A DNA stretch of 64,000 bases from Streptomyces sp. NBC_01232 (GTDB lineage: Bacteria > Actinomycetota > Actinomycetes > Streptomycetales > Streptomycetaceae): positions 6,935,001 through 6,999,000 of the forward strand of contig NZ_CP108518.1 in assembly GCF_035989885.1 (NCBI RefSeq). The letters are read 5' to 3'. The position numbers were made by a program, and so were the translations under genes. The notes beneath the pieces were generated by a model. It made no database searches. It was not told the origin of the DNA and was given only the letters and a program-made list of their open reading frames with translations. This document shows, piece after piece, positions 36,729 to 44,783 of the stretch; position 1 is the first letter of the stretch; every line of letters begins with the position of its first letter.

Positions 36729-37556
36729 TCAGGGGCGGGATGTACGGGAGTGCGCCGGACTTGCCGGGGCGGCGGCCGGGGCCGGTAGGCGGGTGGTGAG
36801 GTGGGTGCGGCGCTGGGCGCGGGCCTGTGCCCGGGCGGCGTCGATGCGGGTGAAGTGGGCTTCGACTGCCTGCTGGGGAGTGAGCGGGCTGGGGTTCTGC
36901 CGGGCGCTGTAGTGATCGAGGTCGTACATGCCGCGCAGGACGGGGGCGGCCGAGACGAGCTGTTCGGCCAGGCCGGCCATGAGGTGGTCCGGGACCGGGC
37001 CGCTGATCCACATCTTCCAGATCGGCGCACCGGTGTGGTCGGGCTGGACGATCCGCCAAGCCATTTGGTCGGAGCAGTCGTTGAAGATCGGACGCAGTTC
37101 GGCGCTGATCGGCAGCTCCGGTGCAGGCGAGCGGGCCTGGCCGGTGCCGTCCGGCTGGCGCTCCAGGGCCCAGCCGGCCATCTGCATGTGCTCCCACGGA
37201 CTGCTGTCGCCTCGGCGCGGTCCGTGGAGAAGGCCGTCGGTGAATCCGGCGATGATCTCCGCCGGCACCATCCGGTCGAAGGAGGCGTTCCACGTCCAGT
37301 CGACGGACTGGATCCGCCACGGCGAGCCGGAGGCGAACGGATCGATCACCAGCTGGTGCCGGGCCTCGTCGGGGCCAGCCAGGGCGATCCGGAGGTCGCC
37401 GGGGGCGGAGGTGAGGGTCCAGCCGGCGGCGAGCAGGGCGTGGGTGACGTGGCGTGGGTCGCCGGGCCCGGCGAGGGGGCGGGGCGTGGTCTCGAAGGGG
37501 ATCTTCGTGGCGTGGTCCTCGGCGTACGAGGCCCGCTGGGTGGGGCTTACCGCCAC
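36729..37556 (-). CDS. DUF317 domain protein (1)
   Basis: 275 residues. DPRHVTHALLAAGWTLTSAPG near the N-terminus and PAEIIAGFTDGLL near residue 103 are DUF317 hallmarks. A second similar unit follows (WRIVQPDHTGAPIWKMWISG, PDHLMAGLAEQLV). The last 50 residues are Arg/Pro/Ala-rich. DUF317 proteins are typical of Streptomyces plasmids and ICEs; their biochemical role is unknown. The GTG start overlaps the previous gene by 10 bases. Confidence 0.8.
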   Translation of the reverse strand: MAVSPTQRASYAEDHATKIPFETTPRPLAGPGDPRHVTHALLAAGWTLTSAPGDLRIALAGPDEARHQLVIDPFASGSPWRIQSVDWTWNASFDRMVPAEIIAGFTDGLLHGPRRGDSSPWEHMQMAGWALERQPDGTGQARSPAPELPISAELRPIFNDCSDQMAWRIVQPDHTGAPIWKMWISGPVPDHLMAGLAEQLVSAAPVLRGMYDLDHYSARQNPSPLTPQQAVEAHFTRIDAARAQARAQRRTHLTTRLPAPAAAPASPAHSRTSRP

Positions 37557-37912
37557 GGGACCGCCTGGGCGGGTGCCCTGCGGACGGAGGCAGTCCGCAG
37601 GGGGTCCAGGGTGAGGTCGAGCAGCCGCAGGTCCTGCAGGACGGATGCCGCCTCGATGTACTCGCCCAGGGTCGCCTCGACGATTTCGGTGCGGGGAACG
37701 GTGGTCTCCTGGGCGAGGTAGCGGGCGATGCCGCGCAGGGCTTCGCCGAGGCGGGCTGCGGTACCTGTATCGGCGTCGACGAGCGCGGCGATCAAGGGAA
37801 GGGCATCGGCCAGGCTGGGACCGGTCCGCAGGTGGGCGGCGAGGCGGTGCAGGGTCTGGGCGGACGCGCGGACCTCTTCCGCGGTCAGCTGGGTGGTGGG
37901 TTCGTCGGTCAT
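37547..37912 (-). CDS. Hypothetical helical protein
   Basis: 121 residues, mainly helical: TAEEVRASAQTLHRLAAHL, ARLGEALRGIARYLAQE, EIVEATLGEYIEAASVLQDL. The ATG has GGAG eight bases upstream. The end overlaps the DUF317 start. It resembles in style the protein at 38851-39240 (a DADTGTAARLGEAL-type segment against DADSGVLGRLSALV). Both precede DUF317 genes, which suggests duplicated two-gene units. Confidence 0.7.
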   Translation of the reverse strand: MTDEPTTQLTAEEVRASAQTLHRLAAHLRTGPSLADALPLIAALVDADTGTAARLGEALRGIARYLAQETTVPRTEIVEATLGEYIEAASVLQDLRLLDLTLDPLRTASVRRAPAQAVPWR

Positions 37913-37940
37913 CGAAAGCTCCGGGGAGGGGAAAGGCGGT

Positions 37941-38072
37941 TCAGGAGCGCGGGGGTATCAGGCCGTGACCGGGCGGTGGAGGCGCCGGGTGCCGGGCCGG
38001 GACTGGTGGTCGGGGTGAGATGTCGCCCAAGGGCGCGGCCGAGGAGGGGCGACGATGGACCGGGCCGGTCAT
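37941..38072 (-). CDS. 43-residue Pro-rich ORF in the transfer gene set
   Basis: The ATG at 38072 overlaps the stop of the DUF317 gene upstream (ATGA). The product is MTGPVHRRPSSAAPLGD followed by a Pro-rich tail, ending 28 bases before the next ATG. The overlap fits its neighbours, but the composition is low in complexity, so translation into a useful product is uncertain. Confidence 0.35.
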   Translation of the reverse strand: MTGPVHRRPSSAAPLGDISPRPPVPARHPAPPPPGHGLIPPRS

Positions 38073-38854
38073 CGGGTTCTTGCATAGCCGGGTGCCTTGC
38101 TGGTCCGGGCACGGGATGAGACCCAGTTGCGGCCCCAGGTGGCGGCGCGGGCGGCGGAGAGACGGGCCTGCTGCCAGGCGCCGAGCTGGTCGGGGCGCAC
38201 GGACACGGAGGTCGCGCGGATCCGGTTGCTGAGCGGGACGTGTCCGCGCGGGCGCATCACCGGCTCCGGGTCGGCCAAGGCCGTGGTCAGGGACTGCATC
38301 AGGTTCAGCGGGGTGCTCGCGGTGGCCTGCACGTTCCACACAGGCCCGTGCTCGTTGCGGGCGCCGACCCACCAGTGGTCCTGGCTGCCGTCACCGCCGG
38401 CTTTGACGTACTGCACGACGGCGTGCCGGTCGGGGCTCTGGGCTACGAAGTAGTCGTCCTGCTGCATGCTCCACGACTTCTCGGTGAGCGGCGCCCACAC
38501 GTTCGGGGCGTGCGCCGAGCGCGGCTTGGTGAGTGCGTCGGTCAGGCCCGCGACGATCTCCACCGGGGTCTGCGGGGTGAGGGTGACCTGCCAGGCCGGC
38601 TGATGTCCCTGGGCGGCGCCGTGGATCTGCCAGCCGCCCGGCGGCTGGTAGGCGACGCGCACCATCTGGTCGGGCGAGTCGAAGGCGAGCGTCGTGCCGG
38701 ACTTGCGGGTGATGTCCTTCCAGCCCGAAGCGCGCAGGAACTCGCTGACATGCCGCAGGTCGCCGCCGCCGGCCAGGTAGCGCGGTTCGATCAGGTAGTG
38801 CTGCTCAGCTTGCTGGGCCTGACCCCAGCCGGTCCACTGCTGCTGTCGGCTCAC
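38069..38854 (-). CDS. DUF317 domain protein (2)
   Basis: 261 residues from GTG 38854 (MSRQQQWTGWGQAQ). DLRHVSEFLRASGWKDITRK and PQTPVEIVAGLTDALTKP are DUF317 signatures. A second unit has HWWVGARNEHGPVWNVQATA and PLNLMQSLTTALAD. The C-terminus is basic. The start overlaps the preceding stop as GTGA. Paralogous to the protein at 36729-37556. Confidence 0.8.
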   Translation of the reverse strand: MSRQQQWTGWGQAQQAEQHYLIEPRYLAGGGDLRHVSEFLRASGWKDITRKSGTTLAFDSPDQMVRVAYQPPGGWQIHGAAQGHQPAWQVTLTPQTPVEIVAGLTDALTKPRSAHAPNVWAPLTEKSWSMQQDDYFVAQSPDRHAVVQYVKAGGDGSQDHWWVGARNEHGPVWNVQATASTPLNLMQSLTTALADPEPVMRPRGHVPLSNRIRATSVSVRPDQLGAWQQARLSAARAATWGRNWVSSRARTSKAPGYARTR

Positions 38855-39240
38855 CGGTGCCTCCCACGCGCCACCAGGGCGGTGGCCTGCGTGGCCGTCG
38901 GAGGCGACGTGGTCAGGGGGTGGCGCGTGGCGATCTCCTCGAAGACTTCCTGGTGTTCGTCCAGGTCGAGGGCGAGGTCGTACAACGTGTTGGCGGTGCG
39001 CCCGAGAGCCAGCCACATCTCCGCCGGGAAGACGCCGCTCTGGGCATGGTGCTTGGTCACGTAGGTACCAGTGCCGACCAGGGCTGACAGCCTGCCGAGG
39101 ACGCCGCTGTCGGCATCCAGGACCTGCCGGAGGATCTGGGCGGCCTGCTGCGGCCCGGCCTGGGACAGCCGCTCGGATAGCTGGTCGAGCTGCAGGGTGA
39201 TGCCCGCGGTGAGGGCGTCGGCGGTGACGGGTGGGGTCAT
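38851..39240 (-). CDS. Hypothetical helical protein preceding DUF317 gene
   Basis: 129 residues from ATG 39240 (MTPPVTADALTAG). LQLDQLSERLSQAGPQQAAQ, LRQVLDADSGVLGRLSALVG and YDLALDLDEHQEVFEEIA suggest a helical bundle. The end overlaps the DUF317 gene as GTGA. Probably a paralogue of the 37547 gene by position and style. Function unknown. Confidence 0.68.
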   Translation of the reverse strand: MTPPVTADALTAGITLQLDQLSERLSQAGPQQAAQILRQVLDADSGVLGRLSALVGTGTYVTKHHAQSGVFPAEMWLALGRTANTLYDLALDLDEHQEVFEEIATRHPLTTSPPTATQATALVARGRHR

Positions 39241-39278
39241 GGGCGGTCCAGGGTGCTGTGCGTTACCCACGACGGCGG

Positions 39279-39521
39279 TCAGCGGGTGTGGCGGTGGATG
39301 GAGGCGGCCGGTGCGCCAACGCGGCGCGGCGGTGACATCGCGGGCCGGGGCCGGTCGGTGCCTGCGGCTTTGACGACGACGGCGCGCAGGTAGCGGCGCA
39401 ACAGGAAGCGGGCGAGAGCCGGTCGGCGGGCCGCGCTGAGCAGCGGGACACGGGGCCGACCGTCAGGAGTGTCAGCCGATGGCTGGGGGCGGTTGGTCTG
39501 GCGCGGGTCGGGCACGGTCAC
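39279..39521 (-). CDS. Small basic hypothetical protein
   Basis: 80 residues from a GTG that overlaps the upstream stop (GTGA at 39521-39518). The middle, LARFLLRRYLRAVVVKAAG, is basic and amphipathic; both ends are Pro-rich. No family is recognised. The coupling by overlap is the main support. Confidence 0.5.
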   Translation of the reverse strand: MTVPDPRQTNRPQPSADTPDGRPRVPLLSAARRPALARFLLRRYLRAVVVKAAGTDRPRPAMSPPRRVGAPAASIHRHTR

Positions 39522-40285
39522 CGGGTTCGGGCGGTGGTCCGGGCACCGGGCTGTGGCGTGGGCAGCGTGGCCTCCGCGGCCGGGCGGGCGGCGGCGCGCA
39601 GCACGGTGGGGATGCCGAGGCGGGCGAGGCGGGCGCCGGCGGCCCGGACGGCGTGGGCCTGAGCCTGGGTGTCGTCCCCGCCGAGCACGTACGCCTTCGC
39701 TGCGCTCTCCCAGACGAACCCTTCAGCGAGAAGGACCTCGGCTGAGGGACGGGTGGTGGTGACCGCGGCGAGCGAACCGTCCTCAAGCCAGGTCATCACC
39801 ACCTGCTCCTGCCGCGCGCCGGGCCCGGGCGGCGGGGGGTTCATCGCGTTGTGCCGGACCTGGGCCAGGGCGATGTCGTAGCGCGGCAGCAGATCTGCGG
39901 TGACGGCGCGGGCGGCGCGCTCGGCGTCGGCGGGCACGGCGATCCCGTCAGGCTCGCGTACCCCGGCGTACGCCTCGGGGGCGACGCCGGCCGGAGCGAT
40001 GGCGGCGACGAGGAACTCCTCCTCATGCCGGGGGTGGACGGTGACGTACAGGCCCATGCCGTCGTCGCGGACGAGGTGGGCGTCGGCGCCCAGGGCGTAC
40101 TCGGCGAGCGCGGAGGCTACCTCGTTGAGGTCCCATACGTTCTCGGCGTGGGTGAACTGCTCCTCGTGCCCAGCGTGCTGGTGGTACTGGACGGTCCAGT
40201 GGCCGGGGAGTTCCTCGGAGAGGATGGTGGCGAACGACTCCACGTCGCGGCCGTCGTCGTCGGGCAGGGGGCGGGGGGCGGGCAT
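39518..40285 (-). CDS. Hypothetical protein, intact paralogue of the interrupted gene at 46158
   Basis: 255 residues from ATG 40285, with GAGGAGCCC just upstream. Features are ILSEELPGHWTVQYHQH, the block DDGMGLYVTVHPRHEEEFLV, VREPDGIAVPADAERAARAV and LLPRYDIALAQVR, then LTWLED-like and GFVWESAAKAYVLGG. The same order of segments occurs in the product of 46158-46940. No known domain is recognised. It may be a cytosolic accessory of transfer. Confidence 0.7.
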   Translation of the reverse strand: MPAPRPLPDDDGRDVESFATILSEELPGHWTVQYHQHAGHEEQFTHAENVWDLNEVASALAEYALGADAHLVRDDGMGLYVTVHPRHEEEFLVAAIAPAGVAPEAYAGVREPDGIAVPADAERAARAVTADLLPRYDIALAQVRHNAMNPPPPGPGARQEQVVMTWLEDGSLAAVTTTRPSAEVLLAEGFVWESAAKAYVLGGDDTQAQAHAVRAAGARLARLGIPTVLRAAARPAAEATLPTPQPGARTTARTR

Positions 40286-40310
40286 GGGCTCCTCGAACTT
40301 GGGGCGGGGG

Positions 40311-40964
40311 TCATTGGGTCCGTCCGGAGGCGGTAGGGGCGGGTGAGGCTGGCGGGGCGGCAGCGGGGAGGGCTGTTCCTGGCCTGGCCGGGGCCGTGGT
40401 GCGGTCGGCGAGTTCGGCGCGGGTGTGCAGCAGGTCGGCGGTGATGGGACCGAGCCGGTGCTCGGCCAGGTAGCGCACCCGGGCCGCGACGTGCCGGTCC
40501 GCAGGTCCGCCGAGGCCGTCGTAGACGGAGGCAAGGGAGTGGAGAAGCTGCCCCAGAGAGGCGAGGATGCCGTCGTGCGCCGCGGTCACCTCCTCCAGAC
40601 GGTCGGACACCTCGGCCGGGTTGCCCGCTTCTCGGATGGACTCTGCGAGGTTCGCGATCGACCGGCCCGTCGTCACGTAGCGGGGATCGGTCGTCGAGGT
40701 CGCGAACTGCGGGTCGGCCTGTACCCGGTATCCGGCGGCCTGGAGCCGGGCGACGGCGAGCTTGGCCACGGCCGCCTCATCCGCCGGCTCGACGGTCGGC
40801 GACATCGGGTGCCAGGTGACCCCGCGGACCTCACGCAGGAAGAACGTGCGTTCCAGGATGCCGTGGGCCAGCCCGTCACCGCCGTGGGCGGTGATCCGTC
40901 CGGTGTCCGCGTCCCTGGTGACTGTGATGGGCGGCGCCTTGCGCGGGGCGGCAGGCTCGTTCAC
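40311..40964 (-). CDS. Hypothetical protein with helical C-terminus
   Basis: 217 residues from GTG 40964, overlapping the upstream stop (GTGA). The N-terminal part, GRITAHGGDGLAHGILERTFF and GVTWHPMSPTVEP, looks like a beta-rich fold. The C-terminal half has helices (LEEVTAAHDGILASLGQLLH, VAARVRYLAEHRLGPITADL). Unknown family. It directly follows the relaxase-like gene. Confidence 0.62.
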   Translation of the reverse strand: MNEPAAPRKAPPITVTRDADTGRITAHGGDGLAHGILERTFFLREVRGVTWHPMSPTVEPADEAAVAKLAVARLQAAGYRVQADPQFATSTTDPRYVTTGRSIANLAESIREAGNPAEVSDRLEEVTAAHDGILASLGQLLHSLASVYDGLGGPADRHVAARVRYLAEHRLGPITADLLHTRAELADRTTAPARPGTALPAAAPPASPAPTASGRTQ

Positions 40965-41854
40965 CGGGCCATCGCACGGGCCGAGGTGGCTGCCTGCACG
41001 GGCAGTGTCGGCGCAACGGGGGCCGGAGGCGCGGGAGGCTGGAGTCGCGAGGCGATCTCGCCCAGCTGCTCCTGCAGCCCGTACAGGCGGCGGGCTGCCC
41101 AGAACAAGTCCCTTGCTGCGGCGTCCGTTTGGTTGTCGGACAGCGCGGCGGCCTGCCGACCGACCTCCTCCACGAGCTGGCGCACGGCGGCGATCGGGCC
41201 GGACTGCTCGGCGGCGAGCTGTCGCAGGATTCCCGCGAGCGGGCTGGTCGCGGTCGGCACCCGCGGGGAGGCGGTGACCGCCGGGCCGGCTGGCGGGTTC
41301 TGGGGGCCGGAACGCTGCTGGGGGATGGAGTGCAGAAGGAGGTCGGCCGCGATGTTTCGCGCCTCGGTGACCAGGGCCTGCAGGAGTCGGCGGGGAGGGG
41401 TGCTCCAGGTGCCGTCGGCGCGGATCAGGTTGGCGATCACGTCCAGGCGGCCGGGCTGGCCCTGGACGGCGATCCACCGGCATGCCGCGTCGTCGCCGGG
41501 TGGCGCGATGCCGGCGGCACGGGCGATCCGATAGCCGATCTCGGACCACTCGGCGTGGTTCAACTCCCGGTCCAGCGGGTGCAGGTGCGCGGTGATGTGG
41601 AGGATCGCGCGCCGGTCGCCGCCGGGCCCGGAGACGAGTGGGTGCTCCAGCGACGGGTCGGCGAGATGGTCGGCCCACCTCGCCGACTCCCATATCCGGT
41701 CGTCGTCGGTGTAGTGGTCCAGCCGGTTCCAGTGGGCCACCACCGTGCCGCCGGGCTCGGTGGTCAGGCCCTCCTGCATGCTGATCTCGCGGCCGAGCGC
41801 CTCTGCGAGGGCTTCGTCGGCGGTCACGTCGCGGGAGTGGACTTCAATGATCAT
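40961..41854 (-). CDS. Relaxase-fold mobilisation protein lacking the catalytic histidines
   Basis: 297 residues. The segment AILHITAHLHPLDRELNHAEW, IARAAGIAPPGDDAACRWIAV follows the Streptomyces relaxase pattern (A-E-W-xx-I then GIAP-GD-xx-CRWIAVRHADDHIH). Where active relaxases carry the DHIH metal-binding motif, this protein has QGQPGRLDVIANLIRADG, so the HxH is lost. The N-terminus and a Pro/Ala C-terminal region differ from typical relaxases. It is likely an accessory or regulatory relaxase homologue. An alternative is an unrelated fold with chance similarity. No other relaxase is in the window. Confidence 0.6.
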   Translation of the reverse strand: MIIEVHSRDVTADEALAEALGREISMQEGLTTEPGGTVVAHWNRLDHYTDDDRIWESARWADHLADPSLEHPLVSGPGGDRRAILHITAHLHPLDRELNHAEWSEIGYRIARAAGIAPPGDDAACRWIAVQGQPGRLDVIANLIRADGTWSTPPRRLLQALVTEARNIAADLLLHSIPQQRSGPQNPPAGPAVTASPRVPTATSPLAGILRQLAAEQSGPIAAVRQLVEEVGRQAAALSDNQTDAAARDLFWAARRLYGLQEQLGEIASRLQPPAPPAPVAPTLPVQAATSARAMAR

Positions 41855-41929
41855 GGTCTCGCTCGGGGTCGGGCTTTTCGAAGGGCGGCTGCGGGCCGGC
41901 GGCTTCGCGCCGTGGCAGGATGGCGGTGA

Positions 41930-42346
41930 TCACCGGCCGGGGCGGGCGTCGGCGACGTGGACGAGCTGGGCGTGGGCGGTCAGGGAGTACCAGCGGCAGT
42001 CCACGGCCTCCTCGGCGTCCCCGAGGCGCTTGACCAGGTACTCCCGGAGCGCCTTTTGGTGCATCAGGCACTCCGGGCACCGCTTGGACAGGTGCACCAG
42101 GTAGCGAGGGTGGGCGGTGGCGTAGGACCGGTCACCGCCGGTGGGGTCGAGCAGCCTCCAGCCGTTCTCGTCGGTGGGGGTGTGCCAGGAGGGGGCCACG
42201 ACCTTCATCGCGTCGCCCCACAGCTCTCCGCCGGCGGCGCCCTTGAGGACCACGACGTGCTCGCCTGGGCGGAAGTGCTGGTGGGTGATGTCCCGCTCCG
42301 GGGTGAGCGGGTCGGGCGGGAGGTACACGGGGTGGGTCTCGGGCAC
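41930..42346 (-). CDS. Hypothetical protein under palindromic promoter block 1
   Basis: 138 residues from GTG 42346, with GGAAGGAC eight bases upstream. PGEHVVVLKGAAGGELWGD and DPTGGDRSYATAHPRYLVHL suggest a beta-rich N-terminal domain; CPECLMHQKALREYLVKRLG carries a Cys pair. It is the first gene behind promoter block 1 (42386-42446). Function unknown. Confidence 0.65.
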   Translation of the reverse strand: MPETHPVYLPPDPLTPERDITHQHFRPGEHVVVLKGAAGGELWGDAMKVVAPSWHTPTDENGWRLLDPTGGDRSYATAHPRYLVHLSKRCPECLMHQKALREYLVKRLGDAEEAVDCRWYSLTAHAQLVHVADARPGR

Positions 42347-42385
42347 GGAGGTCCTTCCACGAAGACGCTGGGCGGCGGTGGAAGA

Positions 42386-42446
42386 CAAAGGGTCCGGAGA
42401 ATCCCCGGTTTCCGAAACCGGGGATCGGCGGCTATATTGCGCGCCG
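42386..42446 (-). promoter_or_regulatory. Palindromic promoter block 1
   Basis: On the minus strand this block reads GCAATATAGCCGCCG, then a 25-bp palindrome (42401-42425, ATCCCCGG at one end and CCGGGGAT at the other with TTTCGGAAA between), then TTCTCCGGACCCTTTG. It is identical over all 61 bases to the block at 59107-59167. A TATA-like AATATA sits 9 bases before the palindrome, so the palindrome would cover the transcription start. A repressor-controlled promoter is the likeliest reading. Confidence 0.7.
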
Positions 42447-42452
42447 CCCGGC

Positions 42453-42950
42453 CTACCGGAACGGGTTCTCCGTGGGCCGGTCGCGGTCGTCGGCGGCCTC
42501 CAGCAGCTCGGGCAGATCGGTCCCCTCAGCCTCGCGCTGGTCGACCCACCACCCGGCTCTCGTCAGCAGCCGGACCTGCTCCTCCAACTGGGCCCAGTCG
42601 GCTTCGTCCCAGGTCCCTTCGGCGACCAGCGCGGTGTAGGCGCGGGTCACCAGCTGGTGGCGGCTGCGCTCGCCCCAGCCCAGGATCTTTTCGGGGCCCT
42701 CCAGGGGCGGCATGTCGAACTGGGTTGCCCAGTCCGCAGCGGCGGTCTGTTCTTCGGCGCGCTTGGCGGCCAGCCACTCGGCCGTGCTGGCGGCATCCGC
42801 CTGCTGATCGGCCCGCCAGCAGCCGGTGCACTGCCGGGCGGCGAGCCAGCGGGCGTATCCAGCGCGCTGGTCCGCCGAACGGCTCGACAGGTCATGGGTG
42901 TTGGTGTGTCCACAGCTGTGGACGATCTCAAAGGACGTGGGGATGGCCAC
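42453..42950 (-). CDS. Hypothetical protein with a CxxH/CxxC cluster
   Basis: 165 residues from GTG 42950, with AAGGAG six bases upstream. The N-terminal IVHSCGHTNTH and QCTGCWRADQQ give a Cys/His set that could bind zinc (HxCGH followed by CxxC). The rest is helical (EWLAAKRAEEQTAAAD, WAQLEEQVRLLTRAGWWVD) and acidic. It ends just upstream of promoter block 1. Function unknown; a nucleic-acid-binding role is only a guess. Confidence 0.65.
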   Translation of the reverse strand: MAIPTSFEIVHSCGHTNTHDLSSRSADQRAGYARWLAARQCTGCWRADQQADAASTAEWLAAKRAEEQTAAADWATQFDMPPLEGPEKILGWGERSRHQLVTRAYTALVAEGTWDEADWAQLEEQVRLLTRAGWWVDQREAEGTDLPELLEAADDRDRPTENPFR

Positions 42951-43014
42951 GGAGAACTCCTTGCAACAGAAGGGGTGGAGGGCTGGACCGGTCGCGTGAG
43001 CCGGTCGCACAGCG

Positions 43015-43248
43015 TTAGGTCTCGGCCCACTGGTGACGCGCTCCGGATGCGTGGCCGGTCAGGGTGCCGGCAGTGGTGCGGTGGAGGGTGATGGTGGCGG
43101 TCGGCGGCAGGGCAGGTGTCCTTGGATCGGGGTAGGGGGTGTGTCGGTGCGGTGTGGCTGTCAGGCCGGGGAGGGGCCCGTCGTGGTCACCGGGTTCGTC
43201 TGGCAGCCGAGGAGTGGGCGCCGAGGGTGGGTACGGGCGCGGAGGCAA
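43015..43248 (-). CDS. Possible small protein, start doubtful
   Basis: The last 27 residues, TATITLHRTTAGTLTGHASG then ARHQWAET-stop, have excellent codon bias and look like a real beta-rich C-terminus. Upstream the frame has only a TTG at 43248, inside the neighbouring gene. A GTG at 43190, with GTGA overlap, starts a different frame that stops after nine codons. A frameshift within the first 20 codons would unite the two. I report the open frame but doubt the start. Confidence 0.35.
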   Translation of the reverse strand: MPPRPYPPSAPTPRLPDEPGDHDGPLPGLTATPHRHTPYPDPRTPALPPTATITLHRTTAGTLTGHASGARHQWAET

Positions 43249-43612
43249 CCTGGGGGGTGTTTACGCGGTGCTGCGGAGGTTGGGCGGCGGCGGCCCGGGC
43301 GATGCGAGCCAGCCGTTCGGACGCGGAGTTCGCTCGGACCGGGGCGTTCGCTGGGGCCGTTTCGGCTGGATCGAGGGAGAGGTCCGCATGCACGGTGAAC
43401 CCATGTCGGCGGAGGTCATGGACGGTCTGCCGGGCGCGGCGCCGCAGGTCGTGATCGGGCTGGGTCAGCCGGAACAGATCCGCTCGGCCCGGTACAGGTT
43501 CGAACTGCTCGCGCTCCAGGTACCAGGCCGCGAGGTGGGAAGTGATGGCTGTGGTGGGACGGGCGACCACACCGTGCTCGGCGTGCAGCCCGAAATGGAA
43601 GTGCGGTTGCAT
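43187..43612 (-). CDS. Hypothetical protein
   Basis: 141 residues from ATG 43612 (MQPHFHFGLHAEHG). AWYLEREQFEPVPGRADLF, RLTQPDHDLRRRARQTVHDL and LRRHGFTVHADLSLDP have strong coding character. The C-terminus is Ala/Pro-rich. The frame stays open upstream within the gene before it, so the start could be slightly earlier. Family not recognised. Confidence 0.62.
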   Translation of the reverse strand: MQPHFHFGLHAEHGVVARPTTAITSHLAAWYLEREQFEPVPGRADLFRLTQPDHDLRRRARQTVHDLRRHGFTVHADLSLDPAETAPANAPVRANSASERLARIARAAAAQPPQHRVNTPQVASAPVPTLGAHSSAARRTR

Positions 43613-43640
43613 GGGGGGCGTCCAGATGGGTCGGGGGAGG

Positions 43641-43961
43641 TCATCGACTGCAGGGCGCTCGTCCGGGGACGGAGGGCGCGGCCTTGGCAGCAGCGGGAAG
43701 TGCAGGCCGGACCGTGGTCGCAGGGCCGCCGGGTCGGGTGGCGCGGGCCTGCCGCAGCAGGGCCGGCGCGTCGGTGCGCCATCGGCGGAGGGTCTCGGCC
43801 GTGCTGGGCGGCAGGGCGGCAGGCGAGGACGGTGCCGCCGGCCACGAGGGTTCCGCCGCGTCCGGGTGAAGGAGCTGGTGGAGGCGGTCCAGGGAGGCGG
43901 AGCCCTCGGAGCCCGACACGGGGCGCACACGGGAGAGGAGTTCAGCGGCGTGGGGGCGCAC
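43641..43961 (-). CDS. Hypothetical protein
   Basis: 106 residues from GTG 43961, which lies 6 bases after the stop of the previous gene. LDRLHQLLHPDAAEPSWPAA and ETLRRWRTDAPALLRQARA are readable; the rest is Ala/Pro-rich. Coding bias is clear in this frame and poor in the others. Family not recognised. Confidence 0.58.
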   Translation of the reverse strand: MRPHAAELLSRVRPVSGSEGSASLDRLHQLLHPDAAEPSWPAAPSSPAALPPSTAETLRRWRTDAPALLRQARATRPGGPATTVRPALPAAAKAAPSVPGRAPCSR

Positions 43962-43967
43962 GCGGCG

Positions 43968-44783
43968 TCACTCCACGGAGCTCTCTTCGAGGTACTGCTG
44001 TTCGGTGTGTCCGAGCGTGGCCGGATCCAGGCGGGTGCCGTCGCTGTAGAGGCTGGACTGCTGGATTGCAGTCCACTCCACATGGAGTTCCTCGAGCCTG
44101 CCGTGTGCTGCCTCGACGGCGGCCAGGAGTCGTTCGTGGACGGCCTGCTCGTACGCGGGCAGGAATGTGCCGGTGACCAGGCCGGCGGCGTGGGCCGCTT
44201 CGGAGGGCAGCACGACTGAGCGGGGGGCGTGCGGGTCGGCGTAGTTGTCGTCGAAGGAGGCGCTCGCGAAGGCGCCGAGCAGGTACTCGTGGGCGCTGCC
44301 GAGCCGTTCGACCAGGAGGAGTTCGATGCCTGCGCCGTTTGTAAGTTGGGCGGCGTACGGGATGCGGCCGTGTTCCACAGAGTCGATGAGTTCGCCCGTG
44401 TCCCACAGGAGCGGGACGAGGTCTTCCTGCCACACCGGGTGGGCGTAGACCTCGACCTTCACCGTCCACGTCCCGGGCAGGCCGTCGGCCAGCGCGGTGG
44501 CGTAGTCGCCCAGGTACGGGCGGGCGCCGCCGAAGAGGAGCACGCGGTGTCGGCGCGCGTTCTCCGCGAGAGCAAGCAGGTTGGGCTTTGCGCTGTCCAC
44601 GTCGCGCAGGGCGTACGTGCCGTCGGGGCGCCGCTCGAATCCGGGCGTGAGCTGAAGAGCGGTGTTGGCCCACCGGTACTGCTCGCCCACGGGGACGGCG
44701 ACCAGGCCGTCGGCCGGGCTGAGGGCGAGGATGATCTGTGCCAGGCCCCTGGGGCGGGGCGTCGTGCGGTCGTCCATGCTCAC
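43968..44783 (-). CDS. Hypothetical protein in the transfer gene set
   Basis: 271 residues from GTG 44783 (MSMDDRTTPRPRGLAQ), overlapping the glycosyltransferase stop as GTGA. Readable parts are LALSPADGLVAVPVGEQYRW, LLFGGARPYLGDYATALAD, WTVKVEVYAHPVWQEDLVP, YEQAVHERLLAAVEAAHGRL. No known motif. The mixture of beta-rich N-terminus and helical C-terminus suggests a soluble protein. Role unknown. Confidence 0.65.
   Translation of the reverse strand: MSMDDRTTPRPRGLAQIILALSPADGLVAVPVGEQYRWANTALQLTPGFERRPDGTYALRDVDSAKPNLLALAENARRHRVLLFGGARPYLGDYATALADGLPGTWTVKVEVYAHPVWQEDLVPLLWDTGELIDSVEHGRIPYAAQLTNGAGIELLLVERLGSAHEYLLGAFASASFDDNYADPHAPRSVVLPSEAAHAAGLVTGTFLPAYEQAVHERLLAAVEAAHGRLEELHVEWTAIQQSSLYSDGTRLDPATLGHTEQQYLEESSVE

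Noticed and set aside
43015..43248. Confident annotation of the 77-codon frame
   Set aside because: Only its end looks coding and the start lies inside the neighbour; kept at low confidence only.
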